The notes under the pieces: generated by a model
What the model was told of the DNA's origin: nothing
Databases searched by the model: none
The model's input: only the letters and a program-made list of their open reading frames with translations
Assembly (NCBI GenBank): GCA_038182865.1
Contig: CP116226.1
Location: 3,534,001-3,598,000 of the forward strand
Reading direction: 5' to 3'
Length of the DNA stretch: 64,000 nt
Origin: Microbacterium enclense
GTDB taxonomy: Bacteria; Actinomycetota; Actinomycetes; Actinomycetales; Microbacteriaceae
Translations under genes and position numbers: made by a program
Part shown: piece after piece, positions 1-8,464 of the stretch
Layout of the letters: each line of letters starts with the position of its first letter
How positions within the stretch are numbered: the first letter of the stretch is position 1

Positions 1-385
1 CCCGCTGCCCGCGGGAACTGCCCTGGTGGGAGCTGTCCTCGTCGGTGCGGCGAGCCTGCTGGGCCTGGCCGCGGCCGCGGCGCTGACGGTGAAGGGAGAC
101 GGAACACCGCTGCCCTCGGCGATGCCGAACCGGCTGGTCATCGCCGGACCCTACCGCTGGGTACGGAACCCGATGGCCGTCGCCGGAATCGTCCAGGGGG
201 TCGGCGTCGGCTTGATCCTGCAGTCATGGCTCGTGGTGATGTGGGCGCTCGTGGGTTCTCTCGTGTGGAACTACGCGATCCGCCCCCACGAAGAGGCCGA
301 CCTCGCCTCGACCTTCGGCGACGACTATCGCCGATACAGCGAGCACGTGCGCTGCTGGGTGCCTCGACTGTCGGCGCGGGCGTGA
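1..385 (+). CDS. Isoprenylcysteine carboxyl methyltransferase-family membrane protein (5' truncated by window)
   Basis: The reading frame is open to the left edge, so the true start lies outside the window. The visible part has two hydrophobic segments (about residues 10-30 and 60-85 of the visible protein) and the C-terminal family signature: GPYRWVRNPMA followed later by RPHEEADLASTFGDDYRRY. These resemble the SAM-binding GPY..vRHPmY and E...FG..Y..Y motifs of the ICMT/PEMT superfamily of integral-membrane methyltransferases. The substrate cannot be inferred. It converges on the CNNM gene at 444, with a hairpin between the two genes. Confidence 0.8.
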   Translation, partial: PLPAGTALVGAVLVGAASLLGLAAAAALTVKGDGTPLPSAMPNRLVIAGPYRWVRNPMAVAGIVQGVGVGLILQSWLVVMWALVGSLVWNYAIRPHEEADLASTFGDDYRRYSEHVRCWVPRLSARA

Positions 386-391
386 ACACGA

Positions 392-435
392 CGCCGGCCC
401 CGTCCCCCACCCGTCGGGTGGGAGCGGGGCCGGCG
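392..435. terminator. Bidirectional terminator-like hairpin between convergent genes
   Basis: A long GC-rich inverted repeat (CGCCGGCCCC ... GGGGCCGGCG, with CCACC/GGTGG near the loop) fills the gap between the two convergent stop codons. It lacks a clear T-run, as is common in high-GC actinobacteria. Confidence 0.6.
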
Positions 436-443
436 ACTCGTCG

Positions 444-1466
444 TTACCGCGTGACCTCCGCGAGCTCACCCGGGCCGGGCAGGATCTCGCGCAGCAGATC
501 GTCGAGGGTGACGACACCGAGGAGGCGCTCTCCGTCGACCACCGTGGCCAACTGCACGCGCCCGCGGCGCATGCGGGCCAGGGCGTCGTACGCAGAGGCA
601 TCCGGTTCCAGCACGAGAGGCTCGCGGGCGATCTCCAGAGCCGGGGTCGCCGGGTCGACCGTCAACGTCTCGCGCACGTGCGCGACACGAGACGACGCGC
701 CCGTGCCGACGAGGATCCGCAAGTGCGTCGATGATGCCGCCACGGCCTGGATGTCCGCCACGGTTGCCTCGGCCGGGACGCTCGTGGGGGAGCGGTCCGT
801 CCGCACGATGTCACCGACGGTCAGCGTACCCAGGGCGATCGCCTGGGCGATCGGCTCGGAGTACTGCACCTCGAGCGTGCCCGCCTGACGCGAGTGCGCC
901 ACGAGCTCGCGGATCGTGTCCGCGTCCTGTCCACCCGCGGCCGCCTTGTCGACAGGCTCGACTCCCGACGCCTTCACCAGGCGGTTCGCGATGTGGTTGA
1001 TCCACAGCAGGAACGGACGCAGGGGCCAGGTCATGGCTCGGGCCAGGATGCCGGTCGCCTTCGCCGCTGTCTCGGGGTGCGCGATCGCCCACGACTTCGG
1101 GGCCATCTCACCGATGACGAGGTGGAGGAAGGTGACGACGATCAGCGCGAGCATGAACGCGATGATGTCGGCGAGGATGTACGGCAGACCCCACGCTTCG
1201 AACACCGGCGCGAGCGCATAGTCGATCGCCGGCTTCGTGATGGCACCGAGCAGGAAGGTGCACGCGGTGATGCCCAGCTGCGCGAAGGCGAGCATGACGG
1301 TCAGCTCGTTGACACCGCGCAGGGCGGCGCGCGCCGAGGCGCTCGTGGCCGCTTCCTCCTCGAGGCGGTGACGGCGCGCGGCGAGCAGCGCGAACTCCAC
1401 GATCACGAAGAACGCGCTCGCGACGATCAGCAACGCGGTGACGAGGGCGACTGTCCAGCCGTTCAT
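444..1466 (-). CDS. CNNM/CorC-family transporter, second gene of tandem pair
   Basis: About 340 residues. The N-terminal DUF21/CNNM membrane domain starts MNGWTVALVTALLIVASAFF and has three to four hydrophobic segments over about residues 1-190. It is followed by a CBS-pair region; the ending RERLLGVVTLDDLLREILPG-type segment is typical of CBS2. The family includes bacterial Mg2+ exporters and regulators (CorC/YhdP/MpfA), often annotated 'hemolysin'. This paralogue lacks the C-terminal transporter-associated domain that the upstream gene has. The ATG overlaps the upstream stop (ATGA), so the two are co-translated. The start was chosen because the frame upstream of it is Arg-rich shadow sequence. 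Confidence 0.85.
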   Translation of the reverse strand: MNGWTVALVTALLIVASAFFVIVEFALLAARRHRLEEEAATSASARAALRGVNELTVMLAFAQLGITACTFLLGAITKPAIDYALAPVFEAWGLPYILADIIAFMLALIVVTFLHLVIGEMAPKSWAIAHPETAAKATGILARAMTWPLRPFLLWINHIANRLVKASGVEPVDKAAAGGQDADTIRELVAHSRQAGTLEVQYSEPIAQAIALGTLTVGDIVRTDRSPTSVPAEATVADIQAVAASSTHLRILVGTGASSRVAHVRETLTVDPATPALEIAREPLVLEPDASAYDALARMRRGRVQLATVVDGERLLGVVTLDDLLREILPGPGELAEVTR

Positions 1467-2866
1467 CGGGCCACCTCCTCGTCGAGGCCCGGCTCTTGCG
1501 TGACGGGCTCGGCATCCCGGTCCACCTCGTGCAGGCGCACCGCGAGCTGGGAGGGCACGTGACGATCGACCTCGACGACCTCGATGGTCAGCCACCTCTC
1601 GATGTCGAGACCCTGCACGCTCTCGGACGGCCTCTCGGGCAGATCGACGCGGACGACGGCACCGATCGTCGGCAGGTCGCCATGCGTCTCGATGACGAGT
1701 CCCGCTGCTGTCTCGGCGTCGGTCTCGGCCAGGTCGTGGCCGATGACGCGCTCGAGCTCGTCGAGGTGCAGGTCGCCGGGTACCGTCCACGCGTCGTCGC
1801 CGACGGCGGCGACCTCCGCGGTCTCGGCGTCGTGCTCGTCGGACAGTTCGCCGATCACTTCTTCGGTGAGGTCTTCGATGGTGAGGATGCCATCGAAGTT
1901 GCCGTACTCGTCGACCACGCACGCGAGCTCGTTGCGGGTCTTGCGCATCCGGTCGAGGGCGACCGGCAACATCATCGAGGTGGGGAGCACGACCGCGGGG
2001 CGCATGACCGTGGCGACCGTCGCATCGTCGGAGGGCTGCTCGCGGAGAAGGTCGATGAGCTCGACCACACCCACCGGGGAGTCCTCGTCACCGATGACCG
2101 GGTACCGCGTATGACCGGATGCCATGAGGGCGCGCACCTCGCCCACGGTGGTGTCGGGGGTGACCGAGTCGATCTGGGAGCGCGGGATCATCGCGTGCTC
2201 GACGTCACGCTGGGGGAAGTCGAGGATGCGGTCGATGATCATCGACAGGTCGTCAGGGAGGTCACCGCTCTGGCGCGACTCCTCGATGATGGCCTCCAGG
2301 TCGCGCGCGGTGGCACTCTCATCGACGTCTTCGAGCGGCTCGATGCGCAGCAGACGCAACAACGCGTTGGCGGCGACGTCGAAGACGGTGATGAGCCAGC
2401 CGAAAAGCATGAGGTAGATGCGGGTCGGAACGGCGAGGGCTCTGGCGAGCGGCTCGGGGCTCGCGATCGCGAGGTTCTTCGGATACAGCTCACCGAAGAT
2501 CATCGTCACGACGGTGGCCAGCAGCAGTGCGCCGGTGGTTCCGACGAGCACAGAGACCGCGGGATCGATGCCCACTCCGCCCAGCAGGGTCCCGATGGAC
2601 TCGCCGATCAGCGGCTCGGCGACGTAACCGATGAGCAGTCCCGTCACGGTGATACCCAGCTGAGCGCCGGACAGCATGAACGAGGTGCGCTTGGTGATCG
2701 CCAGGACGCGCTTCGCCTGGGCGTCACCCTTTTCGGCAAGAGCTGCGAGGCGCGATCGATCGACGGACATGTACGCGAACTCTTGAGCGACGAAGAAGCC
2801 GCAGGCGACGATGATCGCCAGAGTCACGATGACACCCACCAAGAGTGTCAGAGCCGCAGCCAGCAT
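1463..2866 (-). CDS. CNNM/CorC-family transporter with CBS pair and CorC_HlyC domain
   Basis: 467 residues in the full three-domain order: CNNM membrane domain (about 1-200, with the conserved SGAQLGIT stretch), a CBS pair (about 215-345, including MIPRSQIDSVTPDTT and GVVELIDLL), and a C-terminal transporter-associated domain (about 365-445). The family is linked to divalent-cation (Mg2+/Co2+) efflux or resistance at the cytoplasmic membrane. It lies 4-base overlapped upstream of a second CNNM gene, so the pair could act as a heteromer (inference). Its Shine-Dalgarno sequence lies inside a perfect stem, described separately. Confidence 0.88.
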   Translation of the reverse strand: MLAAALTLLVGVIVTLAIIVACGFFVAQEFAYMSVDRSRLAALAEKGDAQAKRVLAITKRTSFMLSGAQLGITVTGLLIGYVAEPLIGESIGTLLGGVGIDPAVSVLVGTTGALLLATVVTMIFGELYPKNLAIASPEPLARALAVPTRIYLMLFGWLITVFDVAANALLRLLRIEPLEDVDESATARDLEAIIEESRQSGDLPDDLSMIIDRILDFPQRDVEHAMIPRSQIDSVTPDTTVGEVRALMASGHTRYPVIGDEDSPVGVVELIDLLREQPSDDATVATVMRPAVVLPTSMMLPVALDRMRKTRNELACVVDEYGNFDGILTIEDLTEEVIGELSDEHDAETAEVAAVGDDAWTVPGDLHLDELERVIGHDLAETDAETAAGLVIETHGDLPTIGAVVRVDLPERPSESVQGLDIERWLTIEVVEVDRHVPSQLAVRLHEVDRDAEPVTQEPGLDEEVAR

Positions 2867-2875
2867 CAGATTTCA

Positions 2876-2896
2876 CCCCCTCTCGAAACGAGGGGG
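2876..2896 (-). promoter_or_regulatory. Hairpin sequestering the ribosome binding site of the CNNM operon
   Basis: On the minus strand, CCCCCTC-(7 nt)-GAGGGGG forms a perfect 7-bp stem. Its 3' arm GAGGGGG is the only good Shine-Dalgarno sequence, 9 nt from the ATG. A second hairpin (CCCTCCT/AGGAGGG-like) lies just upstream. This could gate translation, but no known riboswitch consensus was recognised. Confidence 0.5.
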
Positions 2897-3029
2897 CTCG
2901 AAGATCGGCCCTCCTGGTCGGGGGAGGTTCGGTGATGGCTCACGGGTTTTCTCTCTCGTGGGTCGGTTGATCGGAGATCGTCCTCAACTGTATCGACCGG
3001 CAGAACCCCCGGGCTGAGCATTGACCGCG

Positions 3030-3067
3030 TAAAAACGGGGCCGGACCGCGCGCGGCCCGACCCCGTC
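3030..3067 (-). terminator. Rho-independent terminator of the GntR-ABC operon
   Basis: On the minus strand, ACGGGGTCGGGCCGCG pairs with CGCGGTCCGGCCCCGT and is followed by TTTTT. It lies directly downstream of the permease stop codon. Confidence 0.8.
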
Positions 3068-3077
3068 CGTCGTGCGG

Positions 3078-3773
3078 TCAGGGAGTCGCGCGCCGCAGGG
3101 TGAGGAACGACGACGAGGCGAGCACCGCGACCAGCAACAGCCCCCACAACGCCATGCCGAAGGCCCCGAGCGCCGCGCCGCCCTCGATGACCGTGGGCCA
3201 CGAGCGGGTGAGGGTCACGACGCCGATGAGAGCGACCACGACGAGCGAGACGGCGATCAGGGTCACCGTGAGCACGAGGGTGCCGAAACGCTTGAAGATG
3301 GTCGCGGCCCAGAATCCCATGACGAAGAAAAACATCGCCACGGCGAAGAAGGTGACGCCGGCCGCGAGGGGACCGGCCTCCCACAACCACGGCATGTAGA
3401 AGAAGTATCCGTTCATGCCGTACCCGTCGGTGGCCTGCTCGACCTGACCACCGATGACGAAGACGGTCGAGAGCACGACAGCGGTCATCCCCGCGGTCAC
3501 TAGGGTTCCGGCGAAGAACTCGCGGCGCGTCACGCTCATGGCCTGCGAGAACGGGAACGTGCGCGTCAGCGCCTGCGCCCCGATGACGCCGAAGTACCAC
3601 AGGGGCGCCTGCGCGCCGCCGCTGATCTTGACTCCGTCGACACCCGCTGCCGCGATGATCCCGTAGACGAGGAGACTGAGACCCAACGCCCCGAAGAGGA
3701 TGATCAACGGAAGCCACAGGAATGTCTGGCGGTTGATCAGTTGCAGGCGAACGACGTTCAGCGTGCGGTTCAT
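3078..3773 (-). CDS. ABC transporter permease
   Basis: 231 residues, almost entirely membrane-embedded, with about six hydrophobic segments (for example around 18-40, 85-105, 135-160, 170-195, 205-225). There is no binding-protein or ATPase motif. It is the third gene of an operon whose first gene encodes a YtrA-type GntR repressor and whose second encodes the ATPase; each junction is a 4-base ATGA overlap. The context suggests a drug/peptide exporter or cell-envelope stress transporter of the YtrBC/BceAB-like kind, but the substrate is unknown. Confidence 0.8.
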   Translation of the reverse strand: MNRTLNVVRLQLINRQTFLWLPLIILFGALGLSLLVYGIIAAAGVDGVKISGGAQAPLWYFGVIGAQALTRTFPFSQAMSVTRREFFAGTLVTAGMTAVVLSTVFVIGGQVEQATDGYGMNGYFFYMPWLWEAGPLAAGVTFFAVAMFFFVMGFWAATIFKRFGTLVLTVTLIAVSLVVVALIGVVTLTRSWPTVIEGGAALGAFGMALWGLLLVAVLASSSFLTLRRATP

Positions 3774-4693
3774 CGCAGCGCTCCTTCCGGGACAGCGGCG
3801 CCGGCTGTCGCCGCGGCGCGCGGGCCCGCACTCTGGGCGCGCCGCACGATGAGTTGTTGCAAAGAGACGGGAGCGACCTCGAGTCGCGCCTCGACGAGGG
3901 CACGGCGGTCGATCGGCGTGAGCTCGCCGATGACGGTGACGGATGCCACGCCCCCGAGGCTCTCGCGATGGATGATCTCGCGCCCCGAGCAGAAGGCGTC
4001 GACCGCGGTCGCGTCACCGATGATCGTCGCCGCGCCGTGGCGCACGGCATCCGTGTCATCGTCCATGACGATGCGTCCGCCATCCAGCACGATCACCTTC
4101 TCGAGGAGGTTGGACACCTCATCGATCAGGTGGCTCGAGAGGATGATCGTGCGCGGGTGGTCGCCGTAGTCCTCGAGCAGGCGGTCGTAGAAGATCTGGC
4201 GAGCGACGGCGTCGAGGCCCAAGTACGGCTCGTCGAAGAACGTGATCTCCGACCGCGAGGCGAGACCGATGATGACGCCCACCGCCGACAGCTGGCCCCG
4301 TGAGAGCTTCTTGATGGGGCGGGTGAGCGGCAGCTGGAAGTCGCGCACCAGACGGTCGGCGAAGGCCTGATCCCAGTTCGGGAAGAACAGCCGAGCAGCG
4401 CGGAACGCGTGGCTGGCTTTCGCGTCGTCGGGGTACTTCTGGCTCTCCCGGACGAAGCACATGCGGGACAGGACGCGCGGGTTCTCGTAGGGATCCTCAC
4501 CGAAGACGCGCGCCTCTCCGCTCGAGGCGAGGTTCTGGGCGGTCAGGATCGACATGAGGGTGGTCTTCCCCGCGCCGTTGCGGCCGAGCAGACCGTAGAT
4601 GGCATCCTTCTCGATCCGGAAAGACACGCCATCGAGGGCGAGTCCGCCCCGGTAATGCTTCGTGAGGCCAGATGCCTCGATCACGGCGGTCAT
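3770..4693 (-). CDS. ABC transporter ATP-binding protein
   Basis: 307 residues. Walker A GRNGAGKTT is near residue 38. The signature motif is present in the divergent form LSRGQ, Walker B is ITFFDEP, and the switch-like region is IILSSHLIDEV. About 100 residues after the nucleotide-binding domain form an extra domain of the kind seen in exporter ATPases. It powers the permease encoded directly downstream. The ATG overlaps the GntR stop codon, so stoichiometric expression with the regulator is likely. Confidence 0.9.
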   Translation of the reverse strand: MTAVIEASGLTKHYRGGLALDGVSFRIEKDAIYGLLGRNGAGKTTLMSILTAQNLASSGEARVFGEDPYENPRVLSRMCFVRESQKYPDDAKASHAFRAARLFFPNWDQAFADRLVRDFQLPLTRPIKKLSRGQLSAVGVIIGLASRSEITFFDEPYLGLDAVARQIFYDRLLEDYGDHPRTIILSSHLIDEVSNLLEKVIVLDGGRIVMDDDTDAVRHGAATIIGDATAVDAFCSGREIIHRESLGGVASVTVIGELTPIDRRALVEARLEVAPVSLQQLIVRRAQSAGPRAAATAGAAVPEGALR

Positions 4694-5094
4694 CGTGTGG
4701 CTCCTTCTTCAATGCGGGGGGAGGGGGTGGAGGAAACGACATCGGCGCGTTCGCGGATGAGGTCGGCGAGGTCGTCGGGACCGAGTCCGAGGGTCCGGGC
4801 CTCGGCGAGGAGTGGTTCGACGAAGCGGTCGGCGAAAGCGGTCCGTCGTTCTTTCAAGAGGTTCTCCCGTGCGCCGGCGGCGACGAACATGCCGATCCCT
4901 CGGCGCTTGTAGAGCACACCCTTGTCGACCAACATGCTGATTCCTTTCGCGGCGGTGGCGGGGTTGATGCGGTGGAACGCGGCGAGCTCATTCGTCGACG
5001 GCGCACGAGTCTCCTCGGCGAGGGAGCCGTCGACGATCGATTCTTCGACGCTCTCGGCGATCTGGAGGAAGAGCGCTCTGCCGTCGTCGATCAT
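4690..5094 (-). CDS. GntR-family regulator, YtrA-like, of the adjacent ABC transporter
   Basis: 134 residues. The N-terminal winged helix (about 1-75) contains PSTNELAAFHRINPATAAKG, the GntR recognition-helix region. A short all-helical C-terminus follows instead of a FadR/HutC effector domain, which is the YtrA layout. YtrA-type repressors usually control their own operon with a downstream ABC exporter, as here. A TTAG-rich candidate operator lies upstream of its start. Confidence 0.88.
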   Translation of the reverse strand: MIDDGRALFLQIAESVEESIVDGSLAEETRAPSTNELAAFHRINPATAAKGISMLVDKGVLYKRRGIGMFVAAGARENLLKERRTAFADRFVEPLLAEARTLGLGPDDLADLIRERADVVSSTPSPRIEEGATR

Positions 5095-5120
5095 GCGATC
5101 TCCGTCCGTTGGTTCATTAC

Positions 5121-5140
5121 TTGACTAACTAACCATCTAA
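5121..5140 (-). promoter_or_regulatory. Candidate GntR/YtrA operator and promoter
   Basis: TTGACTAACTAACCATCTAA is an AT-rich island with an imperfect dyad (TTAGnTGGTTAG / CTAACTAA) and repeated TTAG units. It lies about 25 bp upstream of the regulator start, where an autorepressor would bind. Inference only. Confidence 0.45.
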
Positions 5141-5162
5141 CGAGCACGAGCTCGCTGTCAAG

Positions 5163-5191
5163 GACTGAGATATCTCGCGGCGTGAGATAAT
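5163..5191 (+). promoter_or_regulatory. Promoter with palindrome upstream of the gene at 5278
   Basis: A GATAAT -10 box (5186-5191) is preceded by the perfect palindrome GAGATATCTC (5167-5176), placed in the spacer/-35 area. The long leader (about 80 nt) to the GTG at 5278 contains no evident hairpin. Confidence 0.45.
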
Positions 5192-5277
5192 GGAGGCACC
5201 CCGCATTGCTGCGCTTCCCGGCGCGGTCCCGCCCTTTGCATCACAGGTCGCTTTAGTGCGCCAGAAAAGGACAAGCC

Positions 5278-5604
5278 GTGGGACGCCTCATCTACCGCGA
5301 TCGCGCATCGTTCGACATCGACGACCGCATCCTCGCCCACCTCCGCATCGTGATCATGAACAAGTTGCGCCGCAACGAAGGGTTCATGCTGCAGCTCCCC
5401 GTCAACGAGGGGGTTCGTCAAGCCAGCATCTGGGTGCACGCGTCCAACGCCCTCGTCCTGCAGTTCTACGGCGGTCGTGAGCCGTCGATCGACCGCGAGC
5501 TCGTGGATCAGATGATGCACGACGCCAGCAGCGCCGACGGCCTCACGTTGCTGTCGACGGGTCCGGTCATCGCCTCGGCCACCCCGGCGCGCGCCGCGCG
5601 CTGA
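5278..5604 (+). CDS. DUF7882-like small conserved protein
   Basis: 108 residues, GTG start preceded by AAGGAC. The N-terminus MGRLIYRDRASFDIDDRILAH, followed by VIMNKLRRNEGFML and SIWVHAS, matches a small family common in Microbacteriaceae (I recall it as DUF7882, sometimes mis-annotated as an ATP-dependent DNA ligase). There is no signal peptide or membrane segment. The function is unknown. It sits between the GntR operon and the two-component system and has its own promoter. Confidence 0.7.
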   Translation: MGRLIYRDRASFDIDDRILAHLRIVIMNKLRRNEGFMLQLPVNEGVRQASIWVHASNALVLQFYGGREPSIDRELVDQMMHDASSADGLTLLSTGPVIASATPARAAR

Positions 5605-5637
5605 GTCCGAGCCAGCGCAGCCGCCGCGGGGAGTCCG

Positions 5638-7071
5638 TCAGTCGTCGTGCGCGTGTCCTACGCGCGGAACGGTGACGACGAACACAGCACCCTGCGGGGA
5701 CGGCACACACCGCACGTCTCCACCGTGGGCACGGGCGATCCCGCGCGCGATCGGCAGACCGAGGCCGACCCCCGATGCCGCGCGCGCGGGATCCAGCCGC
5801 ACGAGACGGTCGAAGATCCGCTCGCGATCGGCATCCGGGATTCCGGGGCCATCGTCCGCGACGGTGAGGGTGGCGTCCGCGCCCCCCTCACCCACCGACA
5901 GCCGGACCGATCCGCGCCCGTCGGTGGCGCGTGCAGCGTTCTCGACGAGGTTGGAGAGGACCTGCGCGAGGCGGTCCACGTCCACGGACGCCATGACCGC
6001 GGCATCCGGAACCGCGGATCGCACCTGCAGATGCGGATGCACGAGCTGAGCACGTTGCACCTCGCCGTCCACGAGCGCGCGGAGATCGACGTCGGACATG
6101 CTCAGTTCGAGACCGCCGTCGACCCTCGCCATCATGAGAAGGTCGTCGACAAGACGAGAGGCCCGGGCCGCCTCACGCGCGACCTGAGCGGCGAGCACCT
6201 CACGCTCGGGCCCGTCCAGGTCGGCGCGCACCAGCGTATCGGCGGCGGCACGAATGCCCGCGACCGGGGTACGCAGTTCGTGTGCGGCATCCGAGAGGAA
6301 CGCGCGCAGCCGGGATTCCGCCTCCCGAGCGGTCTCCTCGGCACCCACCACGTCATCGAGCATGTCGTCGAGCGCCGTGGCCACGCGTCCGATCTCGGTA
6401 TCTGACCGCGTGGGACGAAGCCGCCGTGCACGTTCGCCCGCGCCGATCGACCGCGCCACCTCCGACACCTGGTCGAGCGGGCGCAGTGAGGCGCGCACGA
6501 CGAGCGTGACGGCGCCGGCCGCGAGGGCCAGGACGCCCGCCGACGCGATCGTCATGATCCATCGCACTTGGACGAGCGTCTCGCTCACGCCCACCGCCGA
6601 CGCCGTGAGGGTGAGCGTCGATCCGTCGCTCAGCGTCGATCGCAGCGTGACGAGATCGTCGTCGCCACTGACGTCGGAGGCGACGACCGTCACGTCCGAT
6701 CCGCCCGGAGAGGACTGCGGTGAGTCCCGTTCTCCGGGCCCCGGGCCGCCTGGTCCGGGAGGACCGTCGCGGAGCTGGTCGGGACTGGGACCCGCGACGA
6801 TCGATCCGCCCGCCGCGCTGTCGATGCGTACCGCGAGACCCTGATCGGAAAGACGCTCGGCGAGGTCGGCGTCGTCGACCGTGCCGACGAGCGACGCCGC
6901 GGCGGCTGCGCGATCGCGCAGGCGCTCTTCGATCTGTCCGCGCAACCGCGCACCGAGGGCCAGGTCGACCACCACCGACAACACGATCAACAGGAGCGCG
7001 ACGAGCGCGACCACGGCGATGATCGTGCGGCGGCGCAGTGACCCGGACCGGAGGGCCGATGAGCTCGTCAC
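5638..7071 (-). CDS. Sensor histidine kinase (HAMP, HisKA, HATPase)
   Basis: 477 residues. TM1 spans about 15-40 and a periplasmic loop of about 130 residues follows, with a Gly/Pro-rich stretch near 103-125. TM2 is at about 172-193 and the HAMP domain at about 195-245. The phospho-accepting H-box SDAAHELRTP has its His at about 264. The N-box (LVENAARA) and G-boxes (DDGPGIPD, GVGLGLPIARGIA) are present. Its GTG overlaps the response-regulator stop by 4 bases. The likely output gene is the divergent Pro-rich membrane protein at 7889. Confidence 0.93.
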   Translation of the reverse strand: MTSSSALRSGSLRRRTIIAVVALVALLLIVLSVVVDLALGARLRGQIEERLRDRAAAAASLVGTVDDADLAERLSDQGLAVRIDSAAGGSIVAGPSPDQLRDGPPGPGGPGPGERDSPQSSPGGSDVTVVASDVSGDDDLVTLRSTLSDGSTLTLTASAVGVSETLVQVRWIMTIASAGVLALAAGAVTLVVRASLRPLDQVSEVARSIGAGERARRLRPTRSDTEIGRVATALDDMLDDVVGAEETAREAESRLRAFLSDAAHELRTPVAGIRAAADTLVRADLDGPEREVLAAQVAREAARASRLVDDLLMMARVDGGLELSMSDVDLRALVDGEVQRAQLVHPHLQVRSAVPDAAVMASVDVDRLAQVLSNLVENAARATDGRGSVRLSVGEGGADATLTVADDGPGIPDADRERIFDRLVRLDPARAASGVGLGLPIARGIARAHGGDVRCVPSPQGAVFVVTVPRVGHAHDD

Positions 7072-7742
7072 GACGTCTCGCTCATGCGGTACCCGAGACC
7101 GCGCACCGTGTGGATCAACCGGGGCCCGTGCGCCTCCATCTTGCGCCGGAGGGCGCTGAGATGCACCTCGACGAGGTTGGGGTCGTAGTCGTCATAACCC
7201 CACACCTGCGTGAGGATCTGCGCTTTCGAGAGGGTGCGTCCGCGACTCTCCGCGAACAGCTGTAGGAGACGGAACTCCGTGGCCGTGAGATCGAGTGCGC
7301 CACCCGCACGACGGGCGACGGCCGCATCGGGATCCACGACCAGGTCACCCACCGTGACCGTCTGGGGGAGACGTCCGCGGCGTCGGAGGACCGCGCCGAC
7401 GCGCGCGACGAGCTCGGCCACCGTGAACGGCTTGACCACGTAGTCGTCGGCGCCCTCGGCGAACCCCCGTAGGCGATCGTCGACCTCGTCGCGCGCCGTG
7501 AGCATGATCACGGCGGTGTCACCCGCCGCCCGGATGACGGGCAGCAACCGGATGCCGGAGGGTCCGGGCATCATCCAGTCCAGCACGATCAAATCCGGAC
7601 GGAACGCCGCCATCCGGCTCGACAGATCGGTGCCGTCCGACGCTCCCTCGGCGGTGAAGCCCTCGGACCGTAACGCGGTGACGACGCTGAGGCGGATCGT
7701 GTCGTCGTCATCCACGACGAGGATGCGGGCGGGGGTGGACAT
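7068..7742 (-). CDS. OmpR/PhoB-family response regulator
   Basis: 224 residues from the ATG at 7742; an in-frame GTG at 7751 would add three residues, and neither start has a strong ribosome site. The receiver domain has VVDDDD, the phospho-acceptor Asp at about 55 (LIVLDWMMPG) and K in YVVKPF. The C-terminal winged helix ends in VEVHLSALRRKM...IHTVRGLGYRM. It is the partner of the kinase encoded downstream. An 11-bp-spaced GCTTCAG direct repeat in the divergent promoter region is a good candidate binding site. Confidence 0.95.
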   Translation of the reverse strand: MSTPARILVVDDDDTIRLSVVTALRSEGFTAEGASDGTDLSSRMAAFRPDLIVLDWMMPGPSGIRLLPVIRAAGDTAVIMLTARDEVDDRLRGFAEGADDYVVKPFTVAELVARVGAVLRRRGRLPQTVTVGDLVVDPDAAVARRAGGALDLTATEFRLLQLFAESRGRTLSKAQILTQVWGYDDYDPNLVEVHLSALRRKMEAHGPRLIHTVRGLGYRMSETS

Positions 7743-7812
7743 CCCGCCCACGGTAGGGGCGGGTGCTGTGCGCTTCGTATGCGAAAGCTATGGCATCCCG
7801 TCGCCGTCACGA

Positions 7813-7830
7813 GCTTCAGGTTCGCTTCAG
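7813..7830. promoter_or_regulatory. Candidate response-regulator binding site (direct repeat)
   Basis: GCTTCAG occurs at 7813-7819 and again at 7824-7830. The 11-bp, one-helical-turn spacing is typical for tandem OmpR/PhoB-type monomers. It lies between the divergent response regulator and the Pro-rich protein gene. Confidence 0.5.
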
Positions 7831-7888
7831 TCCCGGCTCGAAGGCTGGACATCGACGCCGGAGAACCCTCCGGCCAGGAAGGATCATC

Positions 7889-8461
7889 ATGACCGACGAC
7901 GACAACCCCACCCTCCCGCTGCCACGCCAGGAGGCGCAGCCCGAACCCGTCCGCTCCCGGTGGGCGCGTCCCGCCCTCATCGTTGGTGCCGTGGTCGTGG
8001 CCGTGGGCCTTGCGGGGGGTTCCGCCGCGCTCGCGACACAGGGGGGCGGGTCCCCGTCCCTCGCGGCCGCATCGACGACCTCGGCTCCGAGCGCCGACGG
8101 CGGCTCCGGGCCGGGGACCATGCCCCTCCCGAGCGGAGCCACGACCGACGCGCCGACCCCCGGGACGCAGCCCACGCCGGGGACGACGCCCACCGCCCCG
8201 GCAGACGGCACCGCTCCTGCGGCCCCGGAAGGCGCACCGACGCCGGGTGCGTGCGGCCCGGGCGGCGCGGGACCGGATGCCACGGGCCCTGAAGCCAAGG
8301 GACCGGGGCCGGGCGGCGCCACCCCGCCCGCCGACGGGCAGGCACCCACCCCGCCCGAGGGTGCACCCACCCCGCCCGAGGGTGGACCCACTCCGCCCGC
8401 CGACGGCCAGGCGCCCACCCCGCCGACCGACGCACCCACCGCGCCCACCCCGGGCAGCTGA
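7889..8461 (+). CDS. Membrane-anchored Pro/Thr/Gly-rich protein, likely target of the adjacent two-component system
   Basis: 190 residues, ATG with a strong AGGAAGGA ribosome site. A charged cytoplasmic N-terminus (about 1-27) precedes one membrane segment (about 28-50, PALIVGAVVVAVGLAGGSAA). The rest is an extracytoplasmic, low-complexity Ala/Pro/Thr/Gly domain with short repeats (APTPPEG, PADGQAPTPP) encoded by 21-bp DNA repeats near 8340-8420. It resembles wall-spanning linkers, with no recognisable enzymatic domain. Two cysteine-free halves flank a single GACGPGG segment. Divergence from the response regulator suggests co-regulation. Confidence 0.75.
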   Translation: MTDDDNPTLPLPRQEAQPEPVRSRWARPALIVGAVVVAVGLAGGSAALATQGGGSPSLAAASTTSAPSADGGSGPGTMPLPSGATTDAPTPGTQPTPGTTPTAPADGTAPAAPEGAPTPGACGPGGAGPDATGPEAKGPGPGGATPPADGQAPTPPEGAPTPPEGGPTPPADGQAPTPPTDAPTAPTPGS

Positions 8462-8464
8462 GAA

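Noticed and set aside
2867..3020. M-box or yybP-ykoY riboswitch before the CNNM genes
   Set aside because: None of the conserved core sequences of either class is found; only a ribosome-site hairpin can be supported.
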